The notes beneath the pieces are model-generated. The model was not told the origin of the DNA, made no database searches, and saw only the letters and a program-made list of their open reading frames with translations. The translations under genes and the position numbers were made by a program. Below are positions 46,216 through 55,012 of a DNA stretch of 64,000 nt, piece after piece; the stretch's first letter is position 1; each line of letters starts with the position of its first letter. The stretch comes from Bradyrhizobium sp. AZCC 1721 (GTDB lineage: Bacteria; Pseudomonadota; Alphaproteobacteria; Rhizobiales; Xanthobacteraceae), in contig NZ_JAZHSB010000001.1 in NCBI RefSeq assembly GCF_036924715.1, forward strand, positions 496,001 to 560,000, read 5' to 3'.

Positions 46216-46335
46216 CGTCGCCCCTGCGAACGCAGGGGCCCATAACCACCGGCACTAATCGATAGAGAAAGCTGTCTACCCGTATGCCCTATCCACGCGC
46301 CGCGGCGTATGGGTCCCTGCGTTCGCAGGGACGAC
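46216..46335. repeat. Palindromic repeat, family A, after the J-protein gene
   Basis: A canonical two-arm copy. The left arm is CCCCTGCGAACGCAGGGG followed by CCCATAACCACCGG. The right arm is CGCGGCGTATGGGTCCCTGCG with its partner, ending GGGACGAC. It sits between the convergent J-protein and citrate-synthase-like genes. Confidence 0.88.
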
Positions 46336-46384
46336 AGCGGAGATTTTGGCTCCGCTGCTGCCCTGTACGAAGTTTTGGTCCCGC

Positions 46385-47476
46385 TCACCCTGGCATCGGC
46401 CCGACATACGCCGAACTCGGCCGGATCAGCCGGCCGCCACGCTGCTGCTCGCGGGCATGCGCGGTCCAGCCTGCGGCGCGCGCCACCGCAAATATCGGCG
46501 TAAACGCCTGTCGCGGAATTTTCAGCGCGTCGAGCAGGATTGCGGTGAAGAATTCCACATTGGTGTCGAGCGGGCGGTCGGGGTTTTTCCGCCGCAATGC
46601 GTCGCGGATGTAGGCCTCGACCTCGCCCGCGAACGGCAGATCGGTGCCGCCTCCTGCGAGCCGCTCGATCGCGCGCTTGAGCACGTCTGCGCGCGGGTCG
46701 CGGACGCGATAGACGCGGTGGCCGAATCCCATCAGCCGCTCGCCGCGGGCCAGTGCGCTGTCGACCCACGGCTTGATGCGCTCGGTCGAGCCGATCGCAT
46801 CCAGCATCTCCAGCACCGGCTCAGGGGCGCCGCCATGCAATGGCCCGGTCAGGGCGCAATAGCCGGCCGTGATGGCTGCGAACAAATCCGCTTGCGTCGA
46901 GGCTACGACGCGCGTCGTGAAGGTCGACGCGTTCATGCCGTGGTCGCACACCGTGACGAAGTAGGTGTCCAGCGCGGTGATCTCGCGCGGTTCGGCTTTG
47001 CGGCCGCGCAGCATCGACAGCGTGTCGGCGGCATGGCCAATGGTCGGGTCGGGCGCGATCGGGTCCTCGCCTTTGGCCCGCTGCAGCAGCGCGCCGGCGA
47101 TCACAGGCAACGCGCCGACGATGGTCGCCTCGTGCTCAAGTCCGTTCTCGCCGCGCAGGCCGGCAACGGCTGCGCGAAAGCCGTCGACAATCGACATGCC
47201 ACGCGTTGCCGGCAGCAATTCGGGTAGCCGTGCGAATGCGCGTTCCCGCGCAGCCCCAAGCCTCAAGCGCACATTGGCTTCGTTGAGCGAGGTTCTCATT
47301 GCGGCGTTCCACAGCCGCGCGGTCACGCCTTCAAAACTCGACTTGCCCGCGAGGTCGCCGACCCGTTCGCCGGCGATGATCAGTTCGCCGCGCTCGCCGT
47401 CGACATGGCTGAGGACGGTTTCGGCGGCCGGAATGCCGTCGAGGCCGATCGGGGTCTTGGAAATCTGCATGTTCAT
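46385..47476 (-). CDS. Citrate synthase family protein (CitA-like)
   Basis: A 363-residue member of the citrate/2-methylcitrate synthase fold, which condenses oxaloacetate and an acyl-CoA. The catalytic histidines are in LTGPLHGGAPEPVLEM (about 223-238) and MGFGHRVYRVRDPRA (about 258-272). The third catalytic position reads TNVEFFTA, with Glu where classical enzymes have Asp; my recollection is that the CitA-type group uses this form. The C-terminus FAVARAAGWTAHAREQQRGGRLIRPSSAYVGP is normal. ATG 47474-47476 follows AAAGGAGAG. A fused HTH-citrate synthase diverges from it 73 bases away. It is probably not the main TCA enzyme. Confidence 0.85.
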   Translation of the reverse strand: MNMQISKTPIGLDGIPAAETVLSHVDGERGELIIAGERVGDLAGKSSFEGVTARLWNAAMRTSLNEANVRLRLGAARERAFARLPELLPATRGMSIVDGFRAAVAGLRGENGLEHEATIVGALPVIAGALLQRAKGEDPIAPDPTIGHAADTLSMLRGRKAEPREITALDTYFVTVCDHGMNASTFTTRVVASTQADLFAAITAGYCALTGPLHGGAPEPVLEMLDAIGSTERIKPWVDSALARGERLMGFGHRVYRVRDPRADVLKRAIERLAGGGTDLPFAGEVEAYIRDALRRKNPDRPLDTNVEFFTAILLDALKIPRQAFTPIFAVARAAGWTAHAREQQRGGRLIRPSSAYVGPMPG

Positions 47477-47549
47477 GAGGGCTCTCCTTTGCCTGCTGCA
47501 AAGGTCGGGTCCCTCGACAACTTGATCAATCTTGATTATGTAAATCAAT

Positions 47550-48767
47550 ATGAAAAAATCCTCCGGCCTTTACCTCTCGGCCCGCGAGGCCTCCGCCGAA
47601 CTCGCGATCTCGCAGGCAACCCTCTACGCCTATGTGAGCCGTGGCTTGATCCGGTCGGAACCAGCGGAGGATTCTCGCAGCCACCGCTACCGGGCCGAGG
47701 ACGTCCGCACGCTGAAAGAGCGGCGCGCGCCGTCGCCGGAGCCGCGCGGCCTGCGCAGCTTCGACGCCGATCTGCCGGTCATGGACTCAGCCGTCGCAAC
47801 CATCACCGAGGACGGTGCGATCTATCGCGGTGTCAACTGCATCGATCTCGCCGAGCGCGACACGCTCGAACATGCCGCGACGCTGTTGTGGGATGTGACG
47901 GGCGTCGATCCCTTCGATCAGAACAATTGTCCCGTTGTGTCGGACGAAATGCGCGCAGTGGCCGAGGCCGCAAGTGGGGCTAATGCGATAGATCGCGCCA
48001 TCGCCGTGCTGGCGCTCGCCGCCAGGGCTGACCCGCGGGCCTTCACCCGCGCCGACGAAGAGCGCGCGATGCTAGGTGGCCGCATCATGCGCCTCGTGGT
48101 CGCGACCATGCTGAACGCCAAATTCTCGGCAAAGCCGCTTCACTTGCAGATCGCACGCGCCTGGGCGCCGGAGCACAAGCACGCGGCCGATCTGATCCGC
48201 CGCGCGCTGGTGCTGCTGGCCGATCATGAGCTGAATGCCTCGACCTTCACGGTGCGCTGCGCGGCCTCGACCGGGCTAAATCTCTACGATGCCATGATCG
48301 CCGGTCTCGTCGCGCTGAAAGGCCCGAAGCACGGCGGCGCCGGCGTGCTGGCGGCGCAGCTTCTGAAGACGCTTGCCAGTGGCGAGGTCGCCCCCGTCAT
48401 CCGCGAGCGCGTCGCGCTCGGCGAACGCTTCGCGGGCTTTGGTCATGGGGTCTATAAGCATGGCGATCCCCGTGCGTGGGCGCTCTTGGAGGCGTTGGCA
48501 CGCTCGGGCGCGGACCGTAAGTTTACCCACGAAATCCCGGAGCGGATCGCCGAAGCGACCGGCGAGTTCGTCAATATCGACTATGCCCTTGCGGTGCTGG
48601 TGCACACACTCGGCCTGCCGACCGGCCATGAACTGGTGTTGTTTTCCATGGCGCGAACGGTCGGATGGATCGCGCATGCCTGCGAGCAATTGCGTCATGG
48701 CCGGCTGATCCGGCCCCGCGCGCGCTATGTCGGCCCCGCACCGGGACGGAGCCCCGTCCGCGCCTGA
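47550..48767 (+). CDS. Helix-turn-helix-citrate synthase fusion protein
   Basis: A 405-residue fusion. Residues about 5-60 (LYLSAREASAELAISQATLYAYVSRGLIRSEPAEDSRSHRYRAEDVRTLKERR) form a MerR-like DNA-binding helix-turn-helix. The rest is a citrate synthase fold with HELNASTFTVRCAAST, GPKHGGAG (first catalytic His), GFGHGVYKHGDPRA (second His; the usual HRVY is HGVY) and NIDYALAVL (catalytic Asp retained). The end is RTVGWIAHACEQLRHGRLIRPRARYVGP. It diverges from the plain CitA-like gene by 73 bases. It may be an enzyme, a metabolite-sensing regulator of its neighbour, or both; this is inference. The 3' end overlaps the convergent DedA gene. Confidence 0.85.
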   Translation: MKKSSGLYLSAREASAELAISQATLYAYVSRGLIRSEPAEDSRSHRYRAEDVRTLKERRAPSPEPRGLRSFDADLPVMDSAVATITEDGAIYRGVNCIDLAERDTLEHAATLLWDVTGVDPFDQNNCPVVSDEMRAVAEAASGANAIDRAIAVLALAARADPRAFTRADEERAMLGGRIMRLVVATMLNAKFSAKPLHLQIARAWAPEHKHAADLIRRALVLLADHELNASTFTVRCAASTGLNLYDAMIAGLVALKGPKHGGAGVLAAQLLKTLASGEVAPVIRERVALGERFAGFGHGVYKHGDPRAWALLEALARSGADRKFTHEIPERIAEATGEFVNIDYALAVLVHTLGLPTGHELVLFSMARTVGWIAHACEQLRHGRLIRPRARYVGPAPGRSPVRA

Positions 48768-49384
48768 CGGCGGCGCAGCGTCCAGACGCCGAGCGCGATG
48801 ATCGCCGCCGCGAACACGGCCAGAATCCACAGATGCTTGCCGGTGTGTTGGTGATGCGGCAGACCGGCATATTCATGTAACGCCGAGACCGCGAGCACGC
48901 CTGGCAGTACATGTGCCAAAGCCCAGGCGAGTACCGCGGGAATATTGACGCCGAAGAAAACTGCCGGCGACATCCCGAGCGCGCCGGCCGTGACCGGTAC
49001 GAAGGCGCGGATCGGCGGCACAAAGCGCGCGAACAACACCGCCAGCGTTCCCCAGCGGTGGAAGAACGTCTCGCTCTGCGCCATCACGCCTGGATATTTC
49101 GACATCGGCCAGGCGCCCAGAATTTCGCGTTGCGAGCGATGGCCGGCCCAGAACGCCGAGCCGTCGCCGAGTATGGCGCCGGCGATCGCGGCCGCCAGCA
49201 CGCCCCACAGCTTCAGTTCGCCGCCGGGCACCAGCGCACTCAGCGCAAGGATGATGGTCGAGCCCGGCACCAGCGCGCCTGCGACCGGGATCGCTTCCAA
49301 AAAGGCCGCCAGAAATAGCGTCAGGTAGGCCAGCCACGGATGGGCCGATACGACTGCAATCACGGGATCGAGGAATGAAGTCAC
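48725..49384 (-). CDS. DedA family membrane protein
   Basis: An inner-membrane protein of about 219 residues in the DedA/VTT family of lipid-carrier flippases and transporters. LFLAAFLEAIPVAGALVPGSTIILALSAL (about 23-51) and GAILGDGSAFWAGHRSQREIL precede FFHRWGTLAVLFARFVPPIRAFVPVTAGALGM (about 108-139), with the conserved FxRFxPxxR region. No ATG occurs near the expected N-terminus; I take GTG 49382-49384 (TSFLDPVIAVVSAHPW). The frame extends to 49516 with unconserved sequence. The 3' end overlaps the HTH-citrate synthase gene by 43 bases in convergent orientation. Confidence 0.82.
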   Translation of the reverse strand: MTSFLDPVIAVVSAHPWLAYLTLFLAAFLEAIPVAGALVPGSTIILALSALVPGGELKLWGVLAAAIAGAILGDGSAFWAGHRSQREILGAWPMSKYPGVMAQSETFFHRWGTLAVLFARFVPPIRAFVPVTAGALGMSPAVFFGVNIPAVLAWALAHVLPGVLAVSALHEYAGLPHHQHTGKHLWILAVFAAAIIALGVWTLRRRQARTGLRPGAGPT

Positions 49385-49674
49385 AACCTTGCTGTCCGAT
49401 AGGTGGGCTGAACTCAGAGCTACCAAGCCCGGGCAGGGGCTGAAAGTGCCGGTTTTGCGCTTGGCGGGTGGCCAAGGCGGCAAAAGTGCGGCGTGATTCG
49501 CAGAGCAGCCCTCCAAAAACCTGAGAGATGGCTTATCTCAATGATAAGGCAATGGAACTTTGATTGCGCCGCGGGCTTCTGCCGGCCCCTGCTCTCTGCT
49601 AGGTTCGCGTTAGCCCCCATCCGCAGCCATTCGACAGATCTGGTTTCGGGAACGCCCGGGACCTCGGAGGATTG

Positions 49675-50673
49675 ATGACGACCGCCGCCATGAGCAAAGT
49701 TTCGGAGCCCGTCGGACTGCCCGACATGAAGGTGTCGGTCCGGCAGGTTTTCGGTATCGACAGCGACCTCGAAGTGCCGGCCTATGCCGAAGTCGACCCG
49801 CATGTGCCGGAAGTCGATTCGGATTACCGCTTCGACCGCGCCACCACGCTCGCGATTCTCGCCGGTTTCGCCAAGAACCGCCGCGTCATGGTCACCGGCT
49901 ACCACGGCACCGGCAAATCGACCCATATCGAGCAGGTCGCCGCAAGGCTGAACTGGCCGTGCGTGCGCGTCAACCTGGACAGCCACATCAGCCGTATCGA
50001 TCTGGTCGGCAAGGACTCGATCGTCATCAAGGACGGCAAGCAGGTTACCGAATTCCGCGACGGCATTCTGCCCTGGGCGCTGCAGCACAACATCGCGCTG
50101 GTGTTCGACGAATACGACGCCGGCCGCCCCGACGTGATGTTCGTGATCCAGCGCGTGCTGGAAGTCTCCGGCCGCCTGACGCTGTTGGACCAGAACAAGG
50201 TGATCAAGCCGCACCCGGCGTTCCGCCTGTTTTCGACCGCCAACACGGTCGGCCTCGGCGACACCTCAGGCCTCTATCACGGCACCCAGCAGATCAACCA
50301 GGGCCAGATGGACCGCTGGTCGATCGTCACCACGCTGAACTATCTGGCGCATGACGAGGAAGTCGAGATCGTGCTGGCCAAGGCGCATCACTACCGCACC
50401 CAGGAAGGTCGCGACATCGTCAACAAGATGGTGCGGCTGGCCGATCTCACCCGTAACGCATTCGCCAATGGTGATTTGTCGACGGTGATGAGCCCGCGCA
50501 CCGTGATCACTTGGGCCGAGAACTCCGACATCTTCGGCGATATCGGCTTCGCGTTCCGCGTCACCTTCCTCAACAAGTGTGACGAACTGGAGCGGCCGCT
50601 GGTGGCCGAATTCTATCAGCGCTGCTTCAACCAGGAACTGCCCGAGAGTTCGGTGAACGTGGCGCTTTCGTAG
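49675..50673 (+). CDS. cobS: Aerobic cobaltochelatase subunit CobS
   Basis: The AAA+ motor of the CobN-CobS-CobT chelatase that inserts cobalt into hydrogenobyrinate a,c-diamide in aerobic B12 synthesis. The 332 residues show Walker A in [22 protein letters not shown] (about 72-93), Walker B in [24 protein letters not shown] (about 141-164) and sensor region [34 protein letters not shown] 49675 follows GGAGG (49666-49670). cobT follows after 135 bases that hold a palindromic repeat. CobN is not in the window. No B12 riboswitch was seen upstream. Confidence 0.96.
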   Translation: MTTAAMSKVSEPVGLPDMKVSVRQVFGIDSDLEVPAYAEVDPHVPEVDSDYRFDRATTLAILAGFAKNRRVMVTGYHGTGKSTHIEQVAARLNWPCVRVNLDSHISRIDLVGKDSIVIKDGKQVTEFRDGILPWALQHNIALVFDEYDAGRPDVMFVIQRVLEVSGRLTLLDQNKVIKPHPAFRLFSTANTVGLGDTSGLYHGTQQINQGQMDRWSIVTTLNYLAHDEEVEIVLAKAHHYRTQEGRDIVNKMVRLADLTRNAFANGDLSTVMSPRTVITWAENSDIFGDIGFAFRVTFLNKCDELERPLVAEFYQRCFNQELPESSVNVALS

Positions 50674-50675
50674 CT

Positions 50676-50792
50676 GTCGTTCCCGCGAAAGCGGAACCCA
50701 TACGCCGAGGACTTTCGATGGAAGGATGCTGCCAACGTCGGGTGAATTGACGACCGCTGGTGATTATGGGTCCCTGCTTTCGCAGGGACGAC
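50676..50792. repeat. Palindromic repeat, family A, inside the cobS-cobT operon
   Basis: The orientation is reversed relative to most copies. The left arm is GTTCCCGC-GAAA-GCGGAAC followed by CCATACGCCG. The right arm is GATTATGGG then GTCCCTGC-TTTC-GCAGGGAC ending GAC. The left arm has diverged, so it forms its own hairpin but pairs less well with the right arm. It fills almost the whole cobS-cobT gap. Confidence 0.85.
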
Positions 50793-50808
50793 GGGTGATA
50801 GAAACGTA

Positions 50809-52713
50809 ATGACGACGTCGAACATCAAATTCCGCACCGGATCCAAGGAAGCCCCGACCGAACCGTTCAAGCGCGCGGTGACCTCGTGCCTGCGCGCGAT
50901 CGCGAAGGCGCCGGAACTTGAAGTGACGTTCGCGGCCGAGCGTCCCGGTCTTGCACCGGGCAAGGCGCGGTTGCCGGAACCGGCCCGCAAGATGACCAAG
51001 CGGGATGCTGCGATCGTGCGGGGCCACGCCGATTCGGTCGCGTTGAAGCTCGCCTGTCATGATCCCAAGGTGCATCGCAAGCTGATGCCGGGAAATCCGC
51101 AGGCGCGCGGCGTGTTCGAGGCGGTGGAGCAGGCCCGTGTCGAGGCCATCGGCTCGCGGCGAATGGCGGGTGTGGCGAAGAACCTTACCGCGATGCTCGA
51201 CGATCACTTTCATCGTGGCAAATACGACGAGATCACCGACCGCGCCGATGCGCCGCTGTCCGATGCACTGGCGATGCTGGTGCGCGAACGGCTGACGGGC
51301 CTTGCGCCGCCGGCGGCTGCGAAAAAAATGGTCGATCTCTGGCGTCCGGCGCTGGAAGACAAGATCGGCACCCGGCTCGACAAGCTCAGCCGCGTCACCG
51401 AGGACCAGGCCAAGTTTGGCGATCTCGTGCACGACCTGTTGTCAGCGCTCGACCTCGGCGACGACCGCGATGCGGACGCCGATGACGACGAAAACGATGA
51501 CGAGAATCCGGACGGCGAGAGCGATCAGTCCGGCGCCGAGGGCTCGCCCGATTCCGATGCCGCGCAGGAAATGAGCGCCGACCAGGCGCAGGCTTCCACC
51601 GACGAAATGTCGGAAAGCGCGATGGAGAGCGCGCAGGCTTCCACGTCAGATACGTTCGACGACGGCGAACTCGGCGACGACGAGACGCCGGGCGAAGCGA
51701 CGCGGCCGAATATGCGTGGCGCCAACGAGCCGCGCGGCCCGGAATATCACGCCTTTGCCCCGAAATTCGACGAGGTCATCGCCGCCGAAGATCTCTGCGA
51801 TCATGACGAACTGGAGCGGCTGCGCTCCTACCTCGACAAGCAGCTCGCGCATCTGCAGGGCATCGTGGCGCGGCTCGCCAACCGGCTGCAGCGCCGCTTG
51901 ATGGCGCAGCAAAACCGCGCCTGGGAGTTCGATCTCGAGGAAGGCATTCTCGACCCCGCACGGCTGTCGCGCGTGGTCACCGATCCCTATCACCCGCTGT
52001 CCTTCATGCACGAGAAGGAAGCGACCTTCCGCGACACCGTGGTGACGCTGCTGCTCGATAATTCCGGTTCGATGCGCGGCCGGCCGATCACGGTGGCGGC
52101 CACTTGCGCCGACATTCTCGCGCGCACGCTGGAGCGTTGCGGCGTCAAGGTCGAGATTTTGGGTTTTACCACCCGCGCCTGGAAGGGCGGCCAGTCCCGC
52201 GAGGCTTGGCTCGCGGCCGGCAAGCCGGCCAATCCCGGCCGGCTCAACGATCTCCGCCACATCATCTACAAGTCCGCCGACGCGCCCTGGCGCCGTTCGC
52301 GCAAGAATCTGGGCCTGATGATGCGTGAGGGCCTGCTGAAGGAAAACATCGACGGCGAGGCGCTGGATTGGGCGCACAAGCGACTGCTCGGTCGCGCCGA
52401 GCAGCGCAAGATCCTGATGATGATTTCGGACGGCGCGCCGGTCGACGATTCCACGCTGTCGGTCAATCCCGGCAATTACCTCGAGCGGCATCTGCGCCAC
52501 ATCATCGAGGAGATCGAGACCCGTTCGCCGGTCGAACTGATCGCGATCGGCATCGGCCACGACGTCACGCGCTATTATCGCCGCGCGGTCACTATCGTCG
52601 ATGCCGAGGAGCTCGGCGGCGCCATCACCGAAAAGCTCGCCGAGCTGTTCAGCGAAACCCACGGCGCCGCGCCTGCCACGAGCCACCACCGGCCGCGCCG
52701 CCTGCATTCGTGA
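50809..52713 (+). CDS. cobT: Aerobic cobaltochelatase subunit CobT
   Basis: Partner of CobS in the AAA+ complex that drives cobalt insertion by CobN. The 634 residues have an N-terminal helical domain, a long acidic low-complexity linker (about 221-300, [20 protein letters not shown] and on) and a C-terminal von Willebrand A domain. The MIDAS motif in that domain is DNSGSMRG (about 413-420). [11 protein letters not shown] and [30 protein letters not shown] complete the VWA fold. Both the acidic linker and MIDAS are normal for CobT. The esterase-like gene begins 4 bases after its stop. Confidence 0.96.
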   Translation: MTTSNIKFRTGSKEAPTEPFKRAVTSCLRAIAKAPELEVTFAAERPGLAPGKARLPEPARKMTKRDAAIVRGHADSVALKLACHDPKVHRKLMPGNPQARGVFEAVEQARVEAIGSRRMAGVAKNLTAMLDDHFHRGKYDEITDRADAPLSDALAMLVRERLTGLAPPAAAKKMVDLWRPALEDKIGTRLDKLSRVTEDQAKFGDLVHDLLSALDLGDDRDADADDDENDDENPDGESDQSGAEGSPDSDAAQEMSADQAQASTDEMSESAMESAQASTSDTFDDGELGDDETPGEATRPNMRGANEPRGPEYHAFAPKFDEVIAAEDLCDHDELERLRSYLDKQLAHLQGIVARLANRLQRRLMAQQNRAWEFDLEEGILDPARLSRVVTDPYHPLSFMHEKEATFRDTVVTLLLDNSGSMRGRPITVAATCADILARTLERCGVKVEILGFTTRAWKGGQSREAWLAAGKPANPGRLNDLRHIIYKSADAPWRRSRKNLGLMMREGLLKENIDGEALDWAHKRLLGRAEQRKILMMISDGAPVDDSTLSVNPGNYLERHLRHIIEEIETRSPVELIAIGIGHDVTRYYRRAVTIVDAEELGGAITEKLAELFSETHGAAPATSHHRPRRLHS

Positions 52714-52717
52714 GCGC

Positions 52718-53785
52718 ATGCCCCCGCTCATAGGCCGCCGCCGCCTTTTGAAATATGCAGCGGCGGGGCTTTCCATGGCTGCCGTGCCCGGCGCTGCATT
52801 GGCGCAGACCGCCGTTCAGCGGCCGCCGAGGCAGACTGTTCCCGACGAGTTCTCGGTCAGTGCGCCGGTCTCGATTGAGGTCAATGCAAGGCCGCTGCAG
52901 TCGTTCGATACCCGCGACCGCTCGCGTGTGCGGTTCGGCGAACTCGAATTTCGCAGCGGGCTGATCCTGACGTCGCGGTTCCGCGGTTTCGGCGGCTTGT
53001 CCGGCCTGCGGCTGGATCCAAAGGGCGAGCGCTTCATCGCCATCAGCGACAAGGGGGGCTGGTTCACCGGCCGCATTGTCTACAAGGGCCGCGAGATGAC
53101 CGGACTCGACGATGTCGAGGCCTCGCCGGTGCTTGGCCACGACGGCAAGCCGATCACCTCGCGCGGCTGGTACGACACCGAGGCGCTCGCGCTCGACGGC
53201 TCGCTGGTCTATGTCGGCCTCGAGCGCGTCAATCAGATCCTGCGCTTCGACTTTTCCAAGGGATTTACGCGCGCGCAGGGCGAATTGATTCAGTTGCCGC
53301 TCGGCGTGCGCAAGCTGCCCTACAACAAGGGAATCGAGGCGCTTGTCGTGGTGCCGAAGGGCTTGCCACTGGCGGGAACGCTGATCGCGATCTCCGAACG
53401 CGGGCTCGACGCGCAGGGCAACATCACGGCCTTCCTGATCGGCAGGACGCTGGGGCTGTTCAGCATCCGTCGCAGCGACAATTTCGATGTCAGCGACGCG
53501 GTGCTGCTGCCGTCCGGCGGGCTGCTGCTGCTCGAACGCAAATTCTCCTGGCTCGGCGGCGTCGGCATCCGCATCCGCCGCATCGCGCTTGCCTCTATAA
53601 TCCCCGGGGCAGTTATCGACGGCCCCGTGATCTTCGAGGCCGACCTCGGCAGCGAGATCGACAATCTGGAAGGCATCGACGCCCATGTCACGCCGGAGGG
53701 CGAAACGGTCCTGACGCTCGTCTCCGACGACAATTTCTCGATGATCCAGCGCAATCTGCTGCTGCAATTCGCGCTGGTGGAGTAG
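52718..53785 (+). CDS. Exported phytase-like esterase domain protein (Tat substrate)
   Basis: A 355-residue protein with a twin-arginine signal (GRRRLLKYAAAGLSMAAVPGAALAQ, cleavage about residue 29). The mature part is a beta-propeller of the esterase-like activity of phytase family: FRGFGGLSGLRLDPKGERFIAISDKGGWFTGRI (about 89-121), RGWYDTEALALDGSLVYVGLER, YNKGIEALVVVP, DAVLLPSGGLLLLERKFSWLGG and LEGIDAHVTPEGETVLTLVSDDNF. The substrate is not established for this family. It follows cobT by 4 bases, a conserved Rhizobiales order, but a B12 link is unproven. Confidence 0.87.
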   Translation: MPPLIGRRRLLKYAAAGLSMAAVPGAALAQTAVQRPPRQTVPDEFSVSAPVSIEVNARPLQSFDTRDRSRVRFGELEFRSGLILTSRFRGFGGLSGLRLDPKGERFIAISDKGGWFTGRIVYKGREMTGLDDVEASPVLGHDGKPITSRGWYDTEALALDGSLVYVGLERVNQILRFDFSKGFTRAQGELIQLPLGVRKLPYNKGIEALVVVPKGLPLAGTLIAISERGLDAQGNITAFLIGRTLGLFSIRRSDNFDVSDAVLLPSGGLLLLERKFSWLGGVGIRIRRIALASIIPGAVIDGPVIFEADLGSEIDNLEGIDAHVTPEGETVLTLVSDDNFSMIQRNLLLQFALVE

Positions 53786-53874
53786 GGGTGGGTTGCAGCC
53801 GGCGCGGGTTGAGGCGACAGGGCCGGCTCGTTACACCATAAGGCTCGCTGTCCTCCAGTCCGGATAATGTCCCC

Positions 53875-54987
53875 ATGAGCGCTTTGTTTACCCCGATCAA
53901 GCTGCGCGGCCTTAACCTCGCCAACCGCATCATGGTGGCGCCGATGTGCCAGTATTCGGCTGTCGACGGCGAGGCCAATGACTGGCACTTCACCCATATC
54001 AATTCGCTGGCGCTGTCGGGGGCGAGCGTTTTCTGTATCGAGGCGACGGCGGTGGAGCCGACGGGCCGGATCACGCCGGGCTGCCTCGGCCTCTACAATG
54101 ACGCCACCGAAGCCGCGCTGAGACCGATCCTGGCGTCCGTGCGCAAGCGTTCGAAGGCCGCCGTGATGATGCAGCTCGCGCATGCCGGCCGCAAGGCGTC
54201 GAGCCACACGCCGTGGGATGGCGGGCAGTTGATCCCGGTGACTGAGGGCGGCTGGCGGGCGGAGGGGCCGTCGGCGATCCCGCACAAGGAGAGCGAGCCG
54301 CCGCCCGTTGCCTTCGATGCCGCGGGGCTTGCGCGCGTGCGCGATGCGTTCGTGGCGACTACGAAGCGCGCCGAGCGCCTCGGCATCGACGCGATCGAGG
54401 TGCACTCGGCGCACGGCTATCTGCTGCACCAGTTCCTGTCGCCGATCGCCAACCGGCGCACCGATCAATATGGCGGCTCATTGCAGAATCGCATGCGCTT
54501 TCCGCTCGAAGTGTTCGACGCGGTGCGCGCGGGGTTTCCGCATGACAAGCCGGTGGGATTGCGCGTCTCCTGCACCGACTGGGTCGAGGGTGGCTGGGAT
54601 CTGGCGCAGACCATCGAGTTTGCGCAGGAGCTGAAAAAGCACGGCGTCGACTGGATCGACGCGTCCTCGGGCGGCGTGTCGCCGCTGCAAAAAATTCCGC
54701 TCGGCCCCGGCTACCAGGTGCCGTTCGCGCAAGCGATCCGCGAGGCGACCGGGCTGACCACGATTGCCGTCGGCCTGATCACGGAAGCCAAGCAGGCCGA
54801 GGAGATCGTGGCCTCCGGAAAGGCCGACATGGTCGCGCTCGCCCGCGCCATGCTCTACGACCCGCGCTGGGGCTGGCACGCCGCGGCCGAACTCGGCGGC
54901 GAGGTGTTCGCCCCGCCGCAATACTGGCGCTCGCAGCCTTCGACCCAGAAGGCGCTGTTCGGCGCCACGACGTTCGGGACGCGGTAG
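53875..54987 (+). CDS. NADH:flavin oxidoreductase, old yellow enzyme family (YqjM-like)
   Basis: An FMN-dependent TIM-barrel ene-reductase of 370 residues. LFTPIKLRGLNLANRIMVAPMCQYSAVDGEANDWH (about 4-38) carries the Cys of the YqjM class. MMQLAHAGRKAS, GIDAIEVHSAHGYLLHQFLSPIANRRTDQYGGSLQNRMRFPLEV (about 178-221) and AVGLITEAKQAEEIVASGKADMVALARAMLYDPRW (about 298-332) complete the FMN site. It reduces activated alkenes in vitro as a family; the natural substrate is unknown. It stands alone, convergent with DUF2336. Confidence 0.92.
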   Translation: MSALFTPIKLRGLNLANRIMVAPMCQYSAVDGEANDWHFTHINSLALSGASVFCIEATAVEPTGRITPGCLGLYNDATEAALRPILASVRKRSKAAVMMQLAHAGRKASSHTPWDGGQLIPVTEGGWRAEGPSAIPHKESEPPPVAFDAAGLARVRDAFVATTKRAERLGIDAIEVHSAHGYLLHQFLSPIANRRTDQYGGSLQNRMRFPLEVFDAVRAGFPHDKPVGLRVSCTDWVEGGWDLAQTIEFAQELKKHGVDWIDASSGGVSPLQKIPLGPGYQVPFAQAIREATGLTTIAVGLITEAKQAEEIVASGKADMVALARAMLYDPRWGWHAAAELGGEVFAPPQYWRSQPSTQKALFGATTFGTR

Positions 54988-55012
54988 CGCGCGCTCGCCG
55001 TCATCATGTTCC

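Noticed and set aside
49385..49674. B12 riboswitch upstream of cobS
   Set aside because: No B12-box-like core or long leader structure could be recognised; only a weak CTTATC/GATAAG hairpin is present.
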